NCBI RefSeq assembly: GCF_001261715.1 | Contig: NZ_CVRU01000178.1 | Coordinates: 1 to 47,369, forward strand | Source of the DNA: Dysgonomonas sp. HGC4 | GTDB lineage: Bacteria > Bacteroidota > Bacteroidia > Bacteroidales > Dysgonomonadaceae | Length of the DNA: 47,369 nucleotides | Reading direction: 5' to 3' | Shown: piece after piece, positions 34,371-42,618 of the stretch | How the letters are laid out: each line of letters opens with the position of its first letter | Numbering within the stretch: the first letter of the stretch is position 1 | The notes under the pieces: model-generated | Seen by the model: the letters and a program-made list of their open reading frames with translations, nothing else | Told to the model about the DNA's origin: nothing | Database searches by the model: none | Translations under genes and position numbers: made by a program

Positions 34371-35390
34371 ATGGAAAGTATTATTCCGGCAATTGATAAG
34401 AAACTTTTAAAAGCTGAGCTTACAAGAGATAAATTCTTACGTAAGACCAACAAAGCCAATAATGAGATTTACATTATCACGCATCACAATTCTCCGAATG
34501 TAATGCGCGAGATCGCCCGTTTGCGCGAAATTGCTTTCCGTTATTATGGTGGAGGTACAGGCAAAGAAATAGATATAGACGAATATGATATGATGGATAA
34601 CCCCTACAAACAACTGATTGTATGGAATCCTGAAGCCGAAGAAATATTAGGCGGTTACCGTTTTATCTGTGGTCCTGATATCAAATTTGATGAGCACGGA
34701 GAGCCCGAATTGGCAACCTCTCATCTTTTTCACTTTTCACCTAAATTTATCAACGAATATTTACCCTACACTATTGAACTGGGACGTTCGTTCGTTTCAC
34801 TCGAATACCAAAGTACACGTGCAGGATCGAAAGGAATTTTTGCTCTTGACAACCTTTGGGATGGATTGGGAGCCCTATCGGTAGCTGAACCTACGATGAG
34901 ATATTTCTTCGGAAAGGTTACCATGTATGACACCTATGATGCTAAGGCTAGAGATATGATTTTATATTTCATGTTTAAGCACTTCCCCGACCCCGACAAG
35001 TTAGTATATCCTAAGAAGAGTCTACATATCACTACCGAAACTAAAGTTTTAAAGAAACTTTTTATTGAAGACGATCTCAAAAGTGATTATAAAATATTGA
35101 ATACAGCTGTACGCAGATTAGGAATCAATATTCCACCTCTTGTAAATGCTTACATGGGTCTTTCTCCACAGATGAAAGTGTTTGGAACAGCCGTAAATGA
35201 CTTGTTTGGAAACGTAGAAGAAACAGGAATACTTATCGACAAAGACGAAATTCTGGAAGAAAAGCGTAAACGACATATAGAGTCGTATATACTCGATAAA
35301 CCCTCTAAACGTTTCTTAAAAAGATTACGACAAATGATCAACTGGAATTGGAGTTCGTACCGTACAAAAACCACAAAAAGAACAAAATAG
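34371..35390 (+). CDS. glsB: glycine N-acyltransferase, OlsB-like GNAT family
   Basis: This 339-residue protein resembles OlsB/hemolysin-type GNAT acyltransferases, which move a 3-hydroxy-fatty acyl group onto an amino acid. Recognisable parts are REIARLREIAFRYYGGGTGKEIDIDEYD (about 44-71), LIVWNPEAEEILGGYRF with the acyl-donor-binding strands, and ELGRSFVSLEYQ (about 137-148). A C-terminal extension (about 240-339) ends in a basic tail. Beside glsA it is predicted to carry out the first step of glycine-lipid formation, as GlsB does in Bacteroides thetaiotaomicron. Its upstream gap of 94 bases has the recurrent leader element and no clear promoter, so it may be co-transcribed with glsA. Confidence 0.8.
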   Translation: MESIIPAIDKKLLKAELTRDKFLRKTNKANNEIYIITHHNSPNVMREIARLREIAFRYYGGGTGKEIDIDEYDMMDNPYKQLIVWNPEAEEILGGYRFICGPDIKFDEHGEPELATSHLFHFSPKFINEYLPYTIELGRSFVSLEYQSTRAGSKGIFALDNLWDGLGALSVAEPTMRYFFGKVTMYDTYDAKARDMILYFMFKHFPDPDKLVYPKKSLHITTETKVLKKLFIEDDLKSDYKILNTAVRRLGINIPPLVNAYMGLSPQMKVFGTAVNDLFGNVEETGILIDKDEILEEKRKRHIESYILDKPSKRFLKRLRQMINWNWSSYRTKTTKRTK

Positions 35391-35511
35391 CTATACACAT
35401 CAAGCTCTTGAAGCGAGGCTAAAATCCTGCTCCAAACATTGATAAGTATCAACTTAACTTTAATTTTTATAAACTTTAATTTGGACTGGCTTTTCCAAAG
35501 TTGCTTTTTGC

Positions 35512-35519
35512 TATCTTTG
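35512..35519 (+). promoter_or_regulatory. candidate aroA -7 promoter element
   Basis: TATCTTTG is an exact TAnnTTTG match 34 bases before the aroA ATG. A TTTG at 35480-35483 is 28 bases upstream, too far for the normal -33 spacing, so only the -7 half is convincing. Confidence 0.5.
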
Positions 35520-35553
35520 TAATTATTGTAATAAATACATTTTACCAATACTC

Positions 35554-36777
35554 ATGAAATATAAAATAACAGCACCAAAATCTCCGATATATACAAGTAT
35601 TAAACTTCCTGCTTCGAAAAGCATCAGCAACAGAGCTCTTATATTAAAGGCTCTTAGTAACAGCCCTTTTCCTATCGAAAACCTGTCTGATTGCGACGAT
35701 ACTAAAGTGATGTTGGAAGTTTTCAATTCTAAAACAAATACGTTTGATATAGGTGCAGCAGGAACTTCGATGCGTTTTCTTACTGCCTACCTATCAAAAA
35801 TACCGGGAGAATGGGTAATCACCGGAAGTGAGCGGATGCAACAACGACCAATAAATACATTGGTGGAAGCACTTAACACTCTTGGTGCACATATTGAATA
35901 TCTTAAAAATCAGGGATTTCCCCCATTAAAGATCAGAGGTAGTGCATTAGACGGAGGAGACATCTTCTTGTCGGGCGGAATAAGCTCTCAGTTTATTTCG
36001 GCTCTATTAATGATCGCTCCAACAATGGAAAAAGGTTTGACTCTACACCTTGAGGGTGATGTTATTTCGATTCCTTACATAAAGCTAACGCTTCGTATGA
36101 TGGAAAAATTTGGAGTGAAATGCGATTGGGTAGGTAATGTTATCAAAATATTTCCGAATGAATATAAGCCAATCCCATATCTGGTTGAATCAGATTGGTC
36201 GGCAGCTTCCTATTGGTATTCAATCGCAGCATTGAGCAGCGATGCCAAAATTGAATTAAAAGGCTTATTCAAGGAAAGTGGACAAGGCGATTCTAAGGTT
36301 GCCGAATTATTTCAAGACCTAGGTGTTGAAACCGAATTTAAAGAAGACGGCGTTATTCTAACCAAAACTGATAGAATTGCAAAAAAGCTATTCCACAATT
36401 TTATAAATGAGCCCGATCTTGCTCAAACCTTTGTTGTTACCTGCTGTATGATGGGTGTACCTTTCCTTTTCACAGGACTTCAAACTCTTAAGATTAAGGA
36501 AACAGACAGAATAGAAGCTCTAAAAGCTGAAATGAAGAAATTAGGCTATGTTATAACAGACAGCCAAAACAGTATACTTGAATGGGATGGCGAAAGATGC
36601 GAGCCAGAACAAACTCCTGTAATAGCTACTTATGAAGATCATCGCATGGCAATGGCTTTTGCACCGGCCGCTCTTAAATTAGAGAACCTTACAATAGCTG
36701 AGCCTATGGTTGTTACTAAATCTTACCCCTATTTTTGGGAGGATTTAAGTAAAGCCGGATTCTCGGTAGATAAATAA
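35554..36777 (+). CDS. aroA: 3-phosphoshikimate 1-carboxyvinyltransferase (EPSP synthase)
   Basis: AroA joins phosphoenolpyruvate to shikimate-3-phosphate in the pathway to aromatic amino acids. The substrate-binding start is LPASKSISNRALIL (18-31) with Lys22. The glycine-rich block reads GAAGTSMRFL (67-76), where most enzymes have GNAGTAMRPL; the critical glycine before Thr is kept. Near the C-terminus EDHRMAMAF is present. The 407 residues are about 20 fewer than E. coli, a usual Bacteroidota length. It is 7 bases upstream of the small Cys-rich protein gene, so it may lead a three-gene transcript with that gene and the metal permease, though no pathway link is evident. Confidence 0.95.
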   Translation: MKYKITAPKSPIYTSIKLPASKSISNRALILKALSNSPFPIENLSDCDDTKVMLEVFNSKTNTFDIGAAGTSMRFLTAYLSKIPGEWVITGSERMQQRPINTLVEALNTLGAHIEYLKNQGFPPLKIRGSALDGGDIFLSGGISSQFISALLMIAPTMEKGLTLHLEGDVISIPYIKLTLRMMEKFGVKCDWVGNVIKIFPNEYKPIPYLVESDWSAASYWYSIAALSSDAKIELKGLFKESGQGDSKVAELFQDLGVETEFKEDGVILTKTDRIAKKLFHNFINEPDLAQTFVVTCCMMGVPFLFTGLQTLKIKETDRIEALKAEMKKLGYVITDSQNSILEWDGERCEPEQTPVIATYEDHRMAMAFAPAALKLENLTIAEPMVVTKSYPYFWEDLSKAGFSVDK

Positions 36778-36784
36778 ATAATTA

Positions 36785-37213
36785 ATGGAAATACTCTTTA
36801 TCTTTTTAGGCATTATCATATTCTTTGTGATCGCTCTGTTTGTATGGAACTCATACCAGCGAAAACAAGGAAATACTGAACGTGCTGAAATAGTAAACAG
36901 CGATCCTATAGATGGCACATGTTGCGGACAACATGCCACTTGCGAACAAGACAGTCTTCTGAACTGTTTTGTTGAGGAATCGGACTATTTTGATGATGAG
37001 GAACTTGATAAATACAAAAAATATTCGGAGGAAGACTATACACCTCAAGAAGTGGACGAATTCCGTGAGGTATTCTATACATTGCTTGATGAAGATAAGC
37101 CACGTTGGGTTAGAAGCCTTCAACAACGAGAAATCCCTATTCCGAACGAATTAAAAGACGAGATACTACTTATAATTAACGATTTGCGTAGTACACAAAC
37201 AACCAACGCTTAA
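36785..37213 (+). CDS. small membrane protein with a cysteine-rich motif, function unknown
   Basis: I do not recognise a named family. The 142-residue protein has one N-terminal membrane helix (about 2-22) and then a short basic stretch. A compact Cys/His cluster TCCGQHATCE follows, with Cys46, Cys47, His50 and Cys53, plus Cys61. The rest is acidic and helical, ending in a polar tail. The cluster could hold a metal ion or iron-sulfur centre. Its stop codon abuts the ATG of a metal-type ABC permease with no gap, so translation is almost surely coupled, and a role linked to metal transport is a fair guess. With a signal-anchor start, the side of the membrane for the cluster depends on topology; Lys/Arg after the helix favour a cytoplasmic location. 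Confidence 0.72.
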   Translation: MEILFIFLGIIIFFVIALFVWNSYQRKQGNTERAEIVNSDPIDGTCCGQHATCEQDSLLNCFVEESDYFDDEELDKYKKYSEEDYTPQEVDEFREVFYTLLDEDKPRWVRSLQQREIPIPNELKDEILLIINDLRSTQTTNA

Positions 37214-38044
37214 ATGGACTTTTTCGAACTTTTTCGATACGACTTTTTCATCAATGCTCTTTTAGGAGGATTGTTTGCCAGCATTGCCTGTGGTATAATA
37301 GGTACATATATTGTAATCAAGCGTCTGGTATTTATCAGTGGGGGTATCACACATGCTTCGTTGGGAGGGCTGGGAATAGGTTTCTATTTCGGCTTCAACC
37401 CTATACTTTCGGCAATGGTATTTTCTATCCTATCAGCATTCGGTATCGAATGGTTGTCCGGTAGAAAAGGGGTTCGCGAAGACTCTGCAATAGCCGCGTT
37501 CTGGTCATTCGGGATGGCTATCGGGATTATTTGTATATACCTCAAAGCAGGTTTTGCTCCTAATCTTTCTGAGTATTTGTTTGGTAATATATTGACTATC
37601 ACCACTGCCGACATATATGCCTTTATTGCATTATCAGCAGTATTGGCTGCTATATTTTACTTTTTCAGACGCGAGATTCTGTATGTAGCATTCGATTCTG
37701 ATTTTGCTAAGACCCGAAATCTTCCCGTAAAATTTATAGAATATGCAATGATGTTTTTCATCGCTGTATCTATTGTTCTTACTATACGCTTGGTGGGTGT
37801 TGTATTGCTAATGTCTCTATTGACTATGCCTCAAATGACTGCCAATCTATACACAGCCAATTTCTCTAAGATGATTTTTCTTTCTATCGTCTTCGGATTA
37901 GTAGGATGCATTTCTGGACTTATATTATCTGCATTCATCAATGTACCTTCGGGTGCGTTCATTATATTTATTCTGATCGCAATCTACTTTATTTGCAGAT
38001 TAATAAATGTAATATTCAAGATAGATACTCTAACTGCAAAATAA
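37214..38044 (+). CDS. metal ABC transporter permease (ZnuB/TroC family)
   Basis: This 276-residue protein has about eight membrane helices and the ABC-3 family pattern: IGTYIVIKRLVFISGGITHASLGG (about 29-52), EDSAIAAFWSFGMAIG, NILTITTADIY, and LLMSLLTMPQMTA late in the protein. Relatives carry zinc, manganese or iron as the membrane part of an ABC importer. No ATPase or solute-binding protein gene is nearby, so partners must be encoded elsewhere; the metal cannot be decided from sequence. It is fused in translation to the Cys-rich protein upstream. A hairpin repeat starts at its stop codon, and a strong inverted-repeat terminator follows about 85 bases later. Confidence 0.9.
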   Translation: MDFFELFRYDFFINALLGGLFASIACGIIGTYIVIKRLVFISGGITHASLGGLGIGFYFGFNPILSAMVFSILSAFGIEWLSGRKGVREDSAIAAFWSFGMAIGIICIYLKAGFAPNLSEYLFGNILTITTADIYAFIALSAVLAAIFYFFRREILYVAFDSDFAKTRNLPVKFIEYAMMFFIAVSIVLTIRLVGVVLLMSLLTMPQMTANLYTANFSKMIFLSIVFGLVGCISGLILSAFINVPSGAFIIFILIAIYFICRLINVIFKIDTLTAK

Positions 38045-38070
38045 AGGCTACAAACCTTTGTATAGCTTCA
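38043..38070 (+). repeat. intergenic hairpin repeat copy with tail after the ABC permease gene
   Basis: AAAGGCTACAAACCTTTG pairs AAAGG with CCTTT, followed by TATAGCTTCA. The tail is nearly the same as in the copy at 1965-1998. Confidence 0.65.
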
Positions 38071-38129
38071 CTAAATACAAGAGTAATTTATCTTTTTTAT
38101 CTCTCAGCAATAATATTTCATTTTACATA

Positions 38130-38160
38130 AATAAGGGGTGTCCCCAAGACACCCCTTATT
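38130..38160. terminator. bidirectional terminator between convergent genes
   Basis: AATAAGGGGTGTC (38130-38142) and GACACCCCTTATT (38148-38160) form a perfect 13-bp stem around a 5-base loop. It separates the plus-strand permease gene from the minus-strand lipoprotein gene. The flanking T-tracts are short. Confidence 0.7.
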
Positions 38161-38257
38161 CTCACAACCTTGTGCTAAACACTAAAAAAACATAAACACA
38201 ATAAAACTGCTTCCTATAATTACTTTTTGTTTCCTGTCTTGTAATCTATTCCTCTTT

Positions 38258-40147
38258 TCAAGGACGCCCACCGCCTCCACCAGGACCTGTACTAACATTA
38301 CCCACTGTAGTTACCATTGAAGTAGGAGTAAATGTACCGAATGATGTTCCTTTGGTATAAGTTGCGCCGGTATATAATCCGTGGAAATCTGTACCCCCCG
38401 AAACACTACCTCCTGTATAAATTGTATAGGTTGTAGTTGATACCAAATTGGCACTACTAAACAATAAGGTCATCTGACTATACGTTCTTGGCACTTTAAA
38501 GGTAAGGACACGCGTACCATCAGCGGCCGCAATATGTACAAACTGATTAGCCGCTCCCGAACCTCCGTAAATAACCGTACGCTGAGTACTTACGCTCGAT
38601 GTAGGTGTACTGGTAGAACCTCCAACTCCAACTAATGTACCGCCTGTTATTTTGAAGGTGTTATTATCACAATCGAATCCCTCTTCTGGCGCTCCTGCAC
38701 CTGCTGAAACTACTGTTCCACCCGTTATAGTTAAAGTTCCATTAGAATCTATTCCATCGTTTGTTTCGCTATAACAATAAATAGAACCTCCATTTATCTG
38801 AATATGATTGGTGGCATTGATACAATCATCGTAAGCCTCTATCTCGATCTCTCCATTATTTATGGTTAGTGTAGTCTTACTTTCTAAACCCTCTGCCTCT
38901 GTTTTTGAGGTTTTAATAGTTATAGTACCATTATTGATCGTCAGATCACCATCACTTTTTATAGCTTTGGCTGCTGTATCATCTTTTCCATATTTAAATT
39001 GATCTCCTGTAGTTACCACAGATATAGTTCCATTGTCTACTGTCAGAGTTCCATCAATACTGATACCTTTACCTCCTGCTCCTGAACTATTGATAGAAAC
39101 TGTTCCTTTTTTCATCAAGAAGTTCCCTTCTGCTTTTATACCTGCCGACGAGGATATGTCTGCATCATCTGTATCATAATAAGCACTACCGGTAGTTACA
39201 AGAGTTATATCACCATCAACAATTGTAATATCTCCTTTACTTTTTATTGCCTTTGCTCCTTCACCCGTAGTGGTTATATCAAGTGTACCTCCATTGATAG
39301 CTATATAGGGGAGAATCGAAATATCAACTCCTTTGTATGAGGTTTTAATTCCATCTCCTACACTCTTCACTTTTATGCTTCCCCCATTTACTGTAATATA
39401 TCCTTCTTCGCATTCTATACCATCGCCCAATGCTGTAATATCTAATACTCCACCATCTATACGAACATAATCGTTGGCATGAATACCATCTTTAGCAGCA
39501 GTTTTCATTGTTATATTTCCGCCTTTTATTCTTATATAATCATCGCTTACTATTGCATGCTTATTGTATCCATAAACTAAAAGAGTGCCATTTCCATCAA
39601 AATTCAACTGTCCTTCACTGAACAGAGTACCTTTCATATCTTCATCGCCACTTGCTGTATAAGTTGCATTATCGACCAACCTATTAGAAGTACCTCCAAC
39701 CAATACTAAGGATACTTTCTTTCCCGATTGAATATTTATAGCTGCTCCGTCACCATTTATAATACTTACACCATTGAGGCCAACTCCAAATTTATAATCA
39801 CTGTAAATCTTAAAAGAACCATCTTTAGTTGTTCCCGATAATACATAATTCACCTCTGTGTCTGCTATTGTAGATGTTACTATAACATCGCTCCCTGTCT
39901 TTGTTACCACTACACCTTTGTCGACATATGGATTTGTAATCTCGACTGTATTATCCGAATAAGCAATCAATACTGCATTTACAAATGTGGTATCTTTTGT
40001 ATTAGTCACAAAATCTTCATCAACTACAACATTACTTCCATCACCTCCACCAGTTACATCGTCATCGTTATCATCATCACTACTACACGATAGTGCAAAG
40101 ACAGATGCAACACATAAAAAGCTTACTAAAAGTTTGTTTAATCTCAT
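38258..40147 (-). CDS. surface lipoprotein with carbohydrate-binding beta-helix repeats (Cthe_2159-like)
   Basis: A lipoprotein signal (LNKLLVSFLCVASVFALSC) places the lipid-bearing cysteine at residue 21 of the ATG-initiated form. It is followed by SSDDDNDDD, which fits the acidic export signal of Bacteroidota surface lipoproteins. From about residue 150 to 500 the protein is a series of 20-25-residue repeats built on (I/L)TI.(N/G)G.I.(I/V)...G.GI.., such as LTINNGTITIKTS and IQINGGSIYCYSE, typical of a right-handed beta-helix. It resembles the Cthe_2159 family, known to bind acidic sugars and cellulose. The C-terminus is glycine-rich. The start is ATG 40147; two codons upstream a TTG (40153) extends the frame but is less likely. 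Ligand specificity is unknown. Confidence 0.82.
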   Translation of the reverse strand: MRLNKLLVSFLCVASVFALSCSSDDDNDDDVTGGGDGSNVVVDEDFVTNTKDTTFVNAVLIAYSDNTVEITNPYVDKGVVVTKTGSDVIVTSTIADTEVNYVLSGTTKDGSFKIYSDYKFGVGLNGVSIINGDGAAINIQSGKKVSLVLVGGTSNRLVDNATYTASGDEDMKGTLFSEGQLNFDGNGTLLVYGYNKHAIVSDDYIRIKGGNITMKTAAKDGIHANDYVRIDGGVLDITALGDGIECEEGYITVNGGSIKVKSVGDGIKTSYKGVDISILPYIAINGGTLDITTTGEGAKAIKSKGDITIVDGDITLVTTGSAYYDTDDADISSSAGIKAEGNFLMKKGTVSINSSGAGGKGISIDGTLTVDNGTISVVTTGDQFKYGKDDTAAKAIKSDGDLTINNGTITIKTSKTEAEGLESKTTLTINNGEIEIEAYDDCINATNHIQINGGSIYCYSETNDGIDSNGTLTITGGTVVSAGAGAPEEGFDCDNNTFKITGGTLVGVGGSTSTPTSSVSTQRTVIYGGSGAANQFVHIAAADGTRVLTFKVPRTYSQMTLLFSSANLVSTTTYTIYTGGSVSGGTDFHGLYTGATYTKGTSFGTFTPTSMVTTVGNVSTGPGGGGGRP

Positions 40148-40259
40148 ACTCAAATTATGATAAGTGAAGTCTTCCTCCTGTTAATATATTAGCTAGCATA
40201 ACACCTTCTGCTATGAGCCTTATACATTTCATTAAGCAGACTGAGTTCTTTACAGTTTT

Positions 40260-40290
40260 CAATATTATAAGTTTCTTCTAAAACTGGCAA
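40260..40290 (-). promoter_or_regulatory. candidate promoter of the beta-helix lipoprotein gene
   Basis: On the minus strand TTG (40290-40288) is followed after 20 bases by TAATATTG (40267-40260), one mismatch from TAnnTTTG. The leader would be about 105 bases and includes AGGAGG, but that lies about 28 bases before the ATG, too far to be its ribosome site. Confidence 0.4.
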
Positions 40291-40343
40291 CTACATTCTA
40301 CATAAGCAGTAATCTACTCGACCAATTATGCTATTTAACGGAC

Positions 40344-40382
40344 AAAAAAATAGCCTTGCTAGAATTTATCTAACAAGGCTAT
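40344..40382 (-). terminator. intrinsic terminator of the S46 peptidase gene
   Basis: ATAGCCTTG (40350-40358) and CAAGGCTAT (40374-40382) form a 9-bp stem. On the minus strand it is followed by seven T (A-run at 40344-40350 on the plus strand). Confidence 0.8.
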
Positions 40383-40394
40383 CTATATTGTTGA

Positions 40395-40407
40395 AGGTAT
40401 AGTACCT
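40395..40407 (+). repeat. intergenic hairpin repeat copy after the S46 peptidase gene
   Basis: AGGTATAGTACCT is a palindrome around one base, followed by CTCTTTATCTTATT on the plus strand, close to the family tail. It lies 10 bases past the peptidase stop and just before its terminator. Confidence 0.55.
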
Positions 40408-40416
40408 CTCTTTATC

Positions 40417-42540
40417 TTATTTCTGAATAGTAAGCTCCTCAATCAAACGAGGGCAATTCATAATTTTGTCGATAGTATAAAGTACATAACGAATGTCTAC
40501 ACTGATCGTACGTTGTAACTCTGGCTCAAATACTACGTCGCCACTCAAAGCTTCCCAGTTACCATCGAATGCAAGACCGATCAATTCAGCCTTACCGTTA
40601 AATACGGGACTACCTGAGTTACCTCCTGTAATGTCATTATTAGAAAGGAAACCAATAGACATAGAACCTTTTTCATTAGCATATTCGCCCCATTTCTCTG
40701 CACGAAGATTATCTAAGATATAACTTTGTACAGCAAACTCAGGATCGTTAGGATTTTCTTTCTCTAAAATACCTTTACTTGTAGAGTAGTAATCGTATTC
40801 AATTGCATCAGCAGGGCTATAACCGCCTACCGAACCATAGCTAAGACGCTGAGTAAAGTTAGCATCTGGAGAGAATGCTTTATTGGGTTCCATTTCCATT
40901 AAAGCAGCCATGTACTTACGAGCATTTCTATCGATGATAGGATATACGGGCGAAAGATCTTCAACAACCTTCAAACGACCTTCGGCAACCGATCTTGCCA
41001 AAATCAGAGCAGGGTCTTTATCCAATTCTTTTACACCTCCAGCACTTATTGCCGAAATAAGGTTGTCTAGGTTGGTAAATTTACTGTTTTTGAAAACCCA
41101 ATCAGCATATTTATCATAGTCACCTTTAAACTTCTTATCAATAGTTTGATATACACTAGGCAGATATTCAGCAGGAACTCTTTCTCTGTATAGTTTAAGT
41201 AAAGCAGGCATTACTTGTTTATCCAACTCAGGAACATAATCTTTATATGTATCCGTTAGTTTTGCTCTCAGATAAGCCATTAGCTCTTCTTTGTCCGAAA
41301 TATTAGCAATGTTTACACTATTTGCCAAACGTGCTATTTCTATTCCATTGTTGAATGTTTCACCAAAATAGGTTCCTATTTCCACTGGCTTCATTGTGTT
41401 TTTATACACAACTTCAAGACTTGGTAATACATCACCATATTTTTCAGTTGCAGCAGGACTGCTAACTATCCAATCTGCAAGACGAGATTCTAAAGCTTGT
41501 TTAGCTTCTACTACATTCAACTTTTTCAGAGCAGCATTCATTCCCATAGCATTTTTCCAATAATTGGAACTTCTGCTGAATTTCACCGAATACTTGATAC
41601 GTACGGCATCATCTGCATTCATTGCTTTTCTCCAAATATCTTGTTTCACGGTACGAACTTCAATACGTGGAATATTTTCAGATTCCATCATTTGAGTAAT
41701 TCCCCAAGAAGATAAATAACGCTCAGTACTTCCCGGATAACCGATTGTCATTGCATAATCTTTATCCTTGTATCCTTTTATTGAAACAGGCACAGAATAT
41801 TTAGGTTTGTAAGGCACATTGTCTACACTGTAATGCGATGCCTGATTGTCTTTATTAGCATATACTCTAAATACAGAAAAGTCTCCTGTATGACGAGGCC
41901 ATTGCCAGTTATCGGCATCTCCTCCGAATTTACCGATTGAAGATGGTGGAGCAAAAACCATTCTTACATCTTTGAATACTTCGTAAACAACCAAATAGAA
42001 TTTGTTACCAGTATAAAAAGGCACAATACGTGCTGTTAAGAACTCATTGTCTTTGTATTGAGCCAGAATATCGGTTGATATTGAATCTATGATATGATTT
42101 CTTTCTTCTTCAGATGTAGCATCTGTTACACCCACTGTCACCTGATCGGTAACATCTTCTGTCTTTTGAAGAAAAGAAACAGTCAACCCTTCAGTATACA
42201 ACTCTTCGGGTTTCGATTGGCTTACAAACCCATCTTTCAGATAGTCATGCTCTACCGAACTATGTTTTTGAATAGCATCGTATCCACAATGGTGATTGGT
42301 AAAAATCAGACCTTCTTGCGATACAGCTACACCTGTACAACCTCCTCCGAATATAACAACTGCATCTTTTAGAGACGCATTATTTTCGCTATAAATACTA
42401 TCAATAGGGAATGTAAATCCCAGCTCTTTCATACGAGCTGCACTTTGTCTGTTTAGCTCTTTTAACAGCCACATACCCTCATCTGCCTGAACAGAAGCTA
42501 GCGAGAGTAAAACGCCTAGCAATAAAAAGATTTTCTTCAT
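40417..42540 (-). CDS. S46 family dipeptidyl-peptidase, DPP7-type
   Basis: S46 enzymes remove dipeptides from the N-terminus of peptides in the periplasm and support peptide-based nutrition. A signal peptide (1-19, ending VQA) is followed by the chymotrypsin-like fold with His84 in TNHHCG. The nucleophile is Ser644 in GGNSGSPVF. The specificity position soon after reads FDGNWEALSGD: glycine here is the DPP7 pattern (hydrophobic P1), whereas DPP11 enzymes, which prefer Asp/Glu, have arginine (FDRVWE). The 707 residues match the family. The gene has its own terminator and is preceded by a hairpin repeat copy. Specificity is inferred from one subsite and should be regarded as probable. Confidence 0.92.
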   Translation of the reverse strand: MKKIFLLLGVLLSLASVQADEGMWLLKELNRQSAARMKELGFTFPIDSIYSENNASLKDAVVIFGGGCTGVAVSQEGLIFTNHHCGYDAIQKHSSVEHDYLKDGFVSQSKPEELYTEGLTVSFLQKTEDVTDQVTVGVTDATSEEERNHIIDSISTDILAQYKDNEFLTARIVPFYTGNKFYLVVYEVFKDVRMVFAPPSSIGKFGGDADNWQWPRHTGDFSVFRVYANKDNQASHYSVDNVPYKPKYSVPVSIKGYKDKDYAMTIGYPGSTERYLSSWGITQMMESENIPRIEVRTVKQDIWRKAMNADDAVRIKYSVKFSRSSNYWKNAMGMNAALKKLNVVEAKQALESRLADWIVSSPAATEKYGDVLPSLEVVYKNTMKPVEIGTYFGETFNNGIEIARLANSVNIANISDKEELMAYLRAKLTDTYKDYVPELDKQVMPALLKLYRERVPAEYLPSVYQTIDKKFKGDYDKYADWVFKNSKFTNLDNLISAISAGGVKELDKDPALILARSVAEGRLKVVEDLSPVYPIIDRNARKYMAALMEMEPNKAFSPDANFTQRLSYGSVGGYSPADAIEYDYYSTSKGILEKENPNDPEFAVQSYILDNLRAEKWGEYANEKGSMSIGFLSNNDITGGNSGSPVFNGKAELIGLAFDGNWEALSGDVVFEPELQRTISVDIRYVLYTIDKIMNCPRLIEELTIQK

Positions 42541-42556
42541 TTCAATTATTTAAATT

Positions 42557-42570
42557 AAGGTCTAAGACCT
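42557..42570. repeat. intergenic hairpin repeat copy upstream of the S46 peptidase gene
   Basis: AAGGTCTAAGACCT is the same 14-base core as the copy upstream of clpP (1965-1978), followed on the plus strand by ATTGGATTATTT. It lies 17 bases from the peptidase ATG. Confidence 0.7.
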
Positions 42571-42595
42571 ATTGGATTATTTCGAGATACACACT

Positions 42596-42618
42596 AAAAA
42601 AGAATAGTGCTTATTCTT
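42596..42618 (-). terminator. candidate terminator of the flippase gene
   Basis: On the minus strand AAGAATA pairs with TATTCTT around a 5-base loop and runs into a T-stretch. It starts right after the flippase stop codon. The stem is AT-rich, so strength is uncertain. Confidence 0.5.

Noticed and set aside
42094-42372. Open frame antisense to the S46 peptidase gene
   Set aside because: It overlaps the catalytic-domain coding region in full, and the composition is that of an antisense frame.
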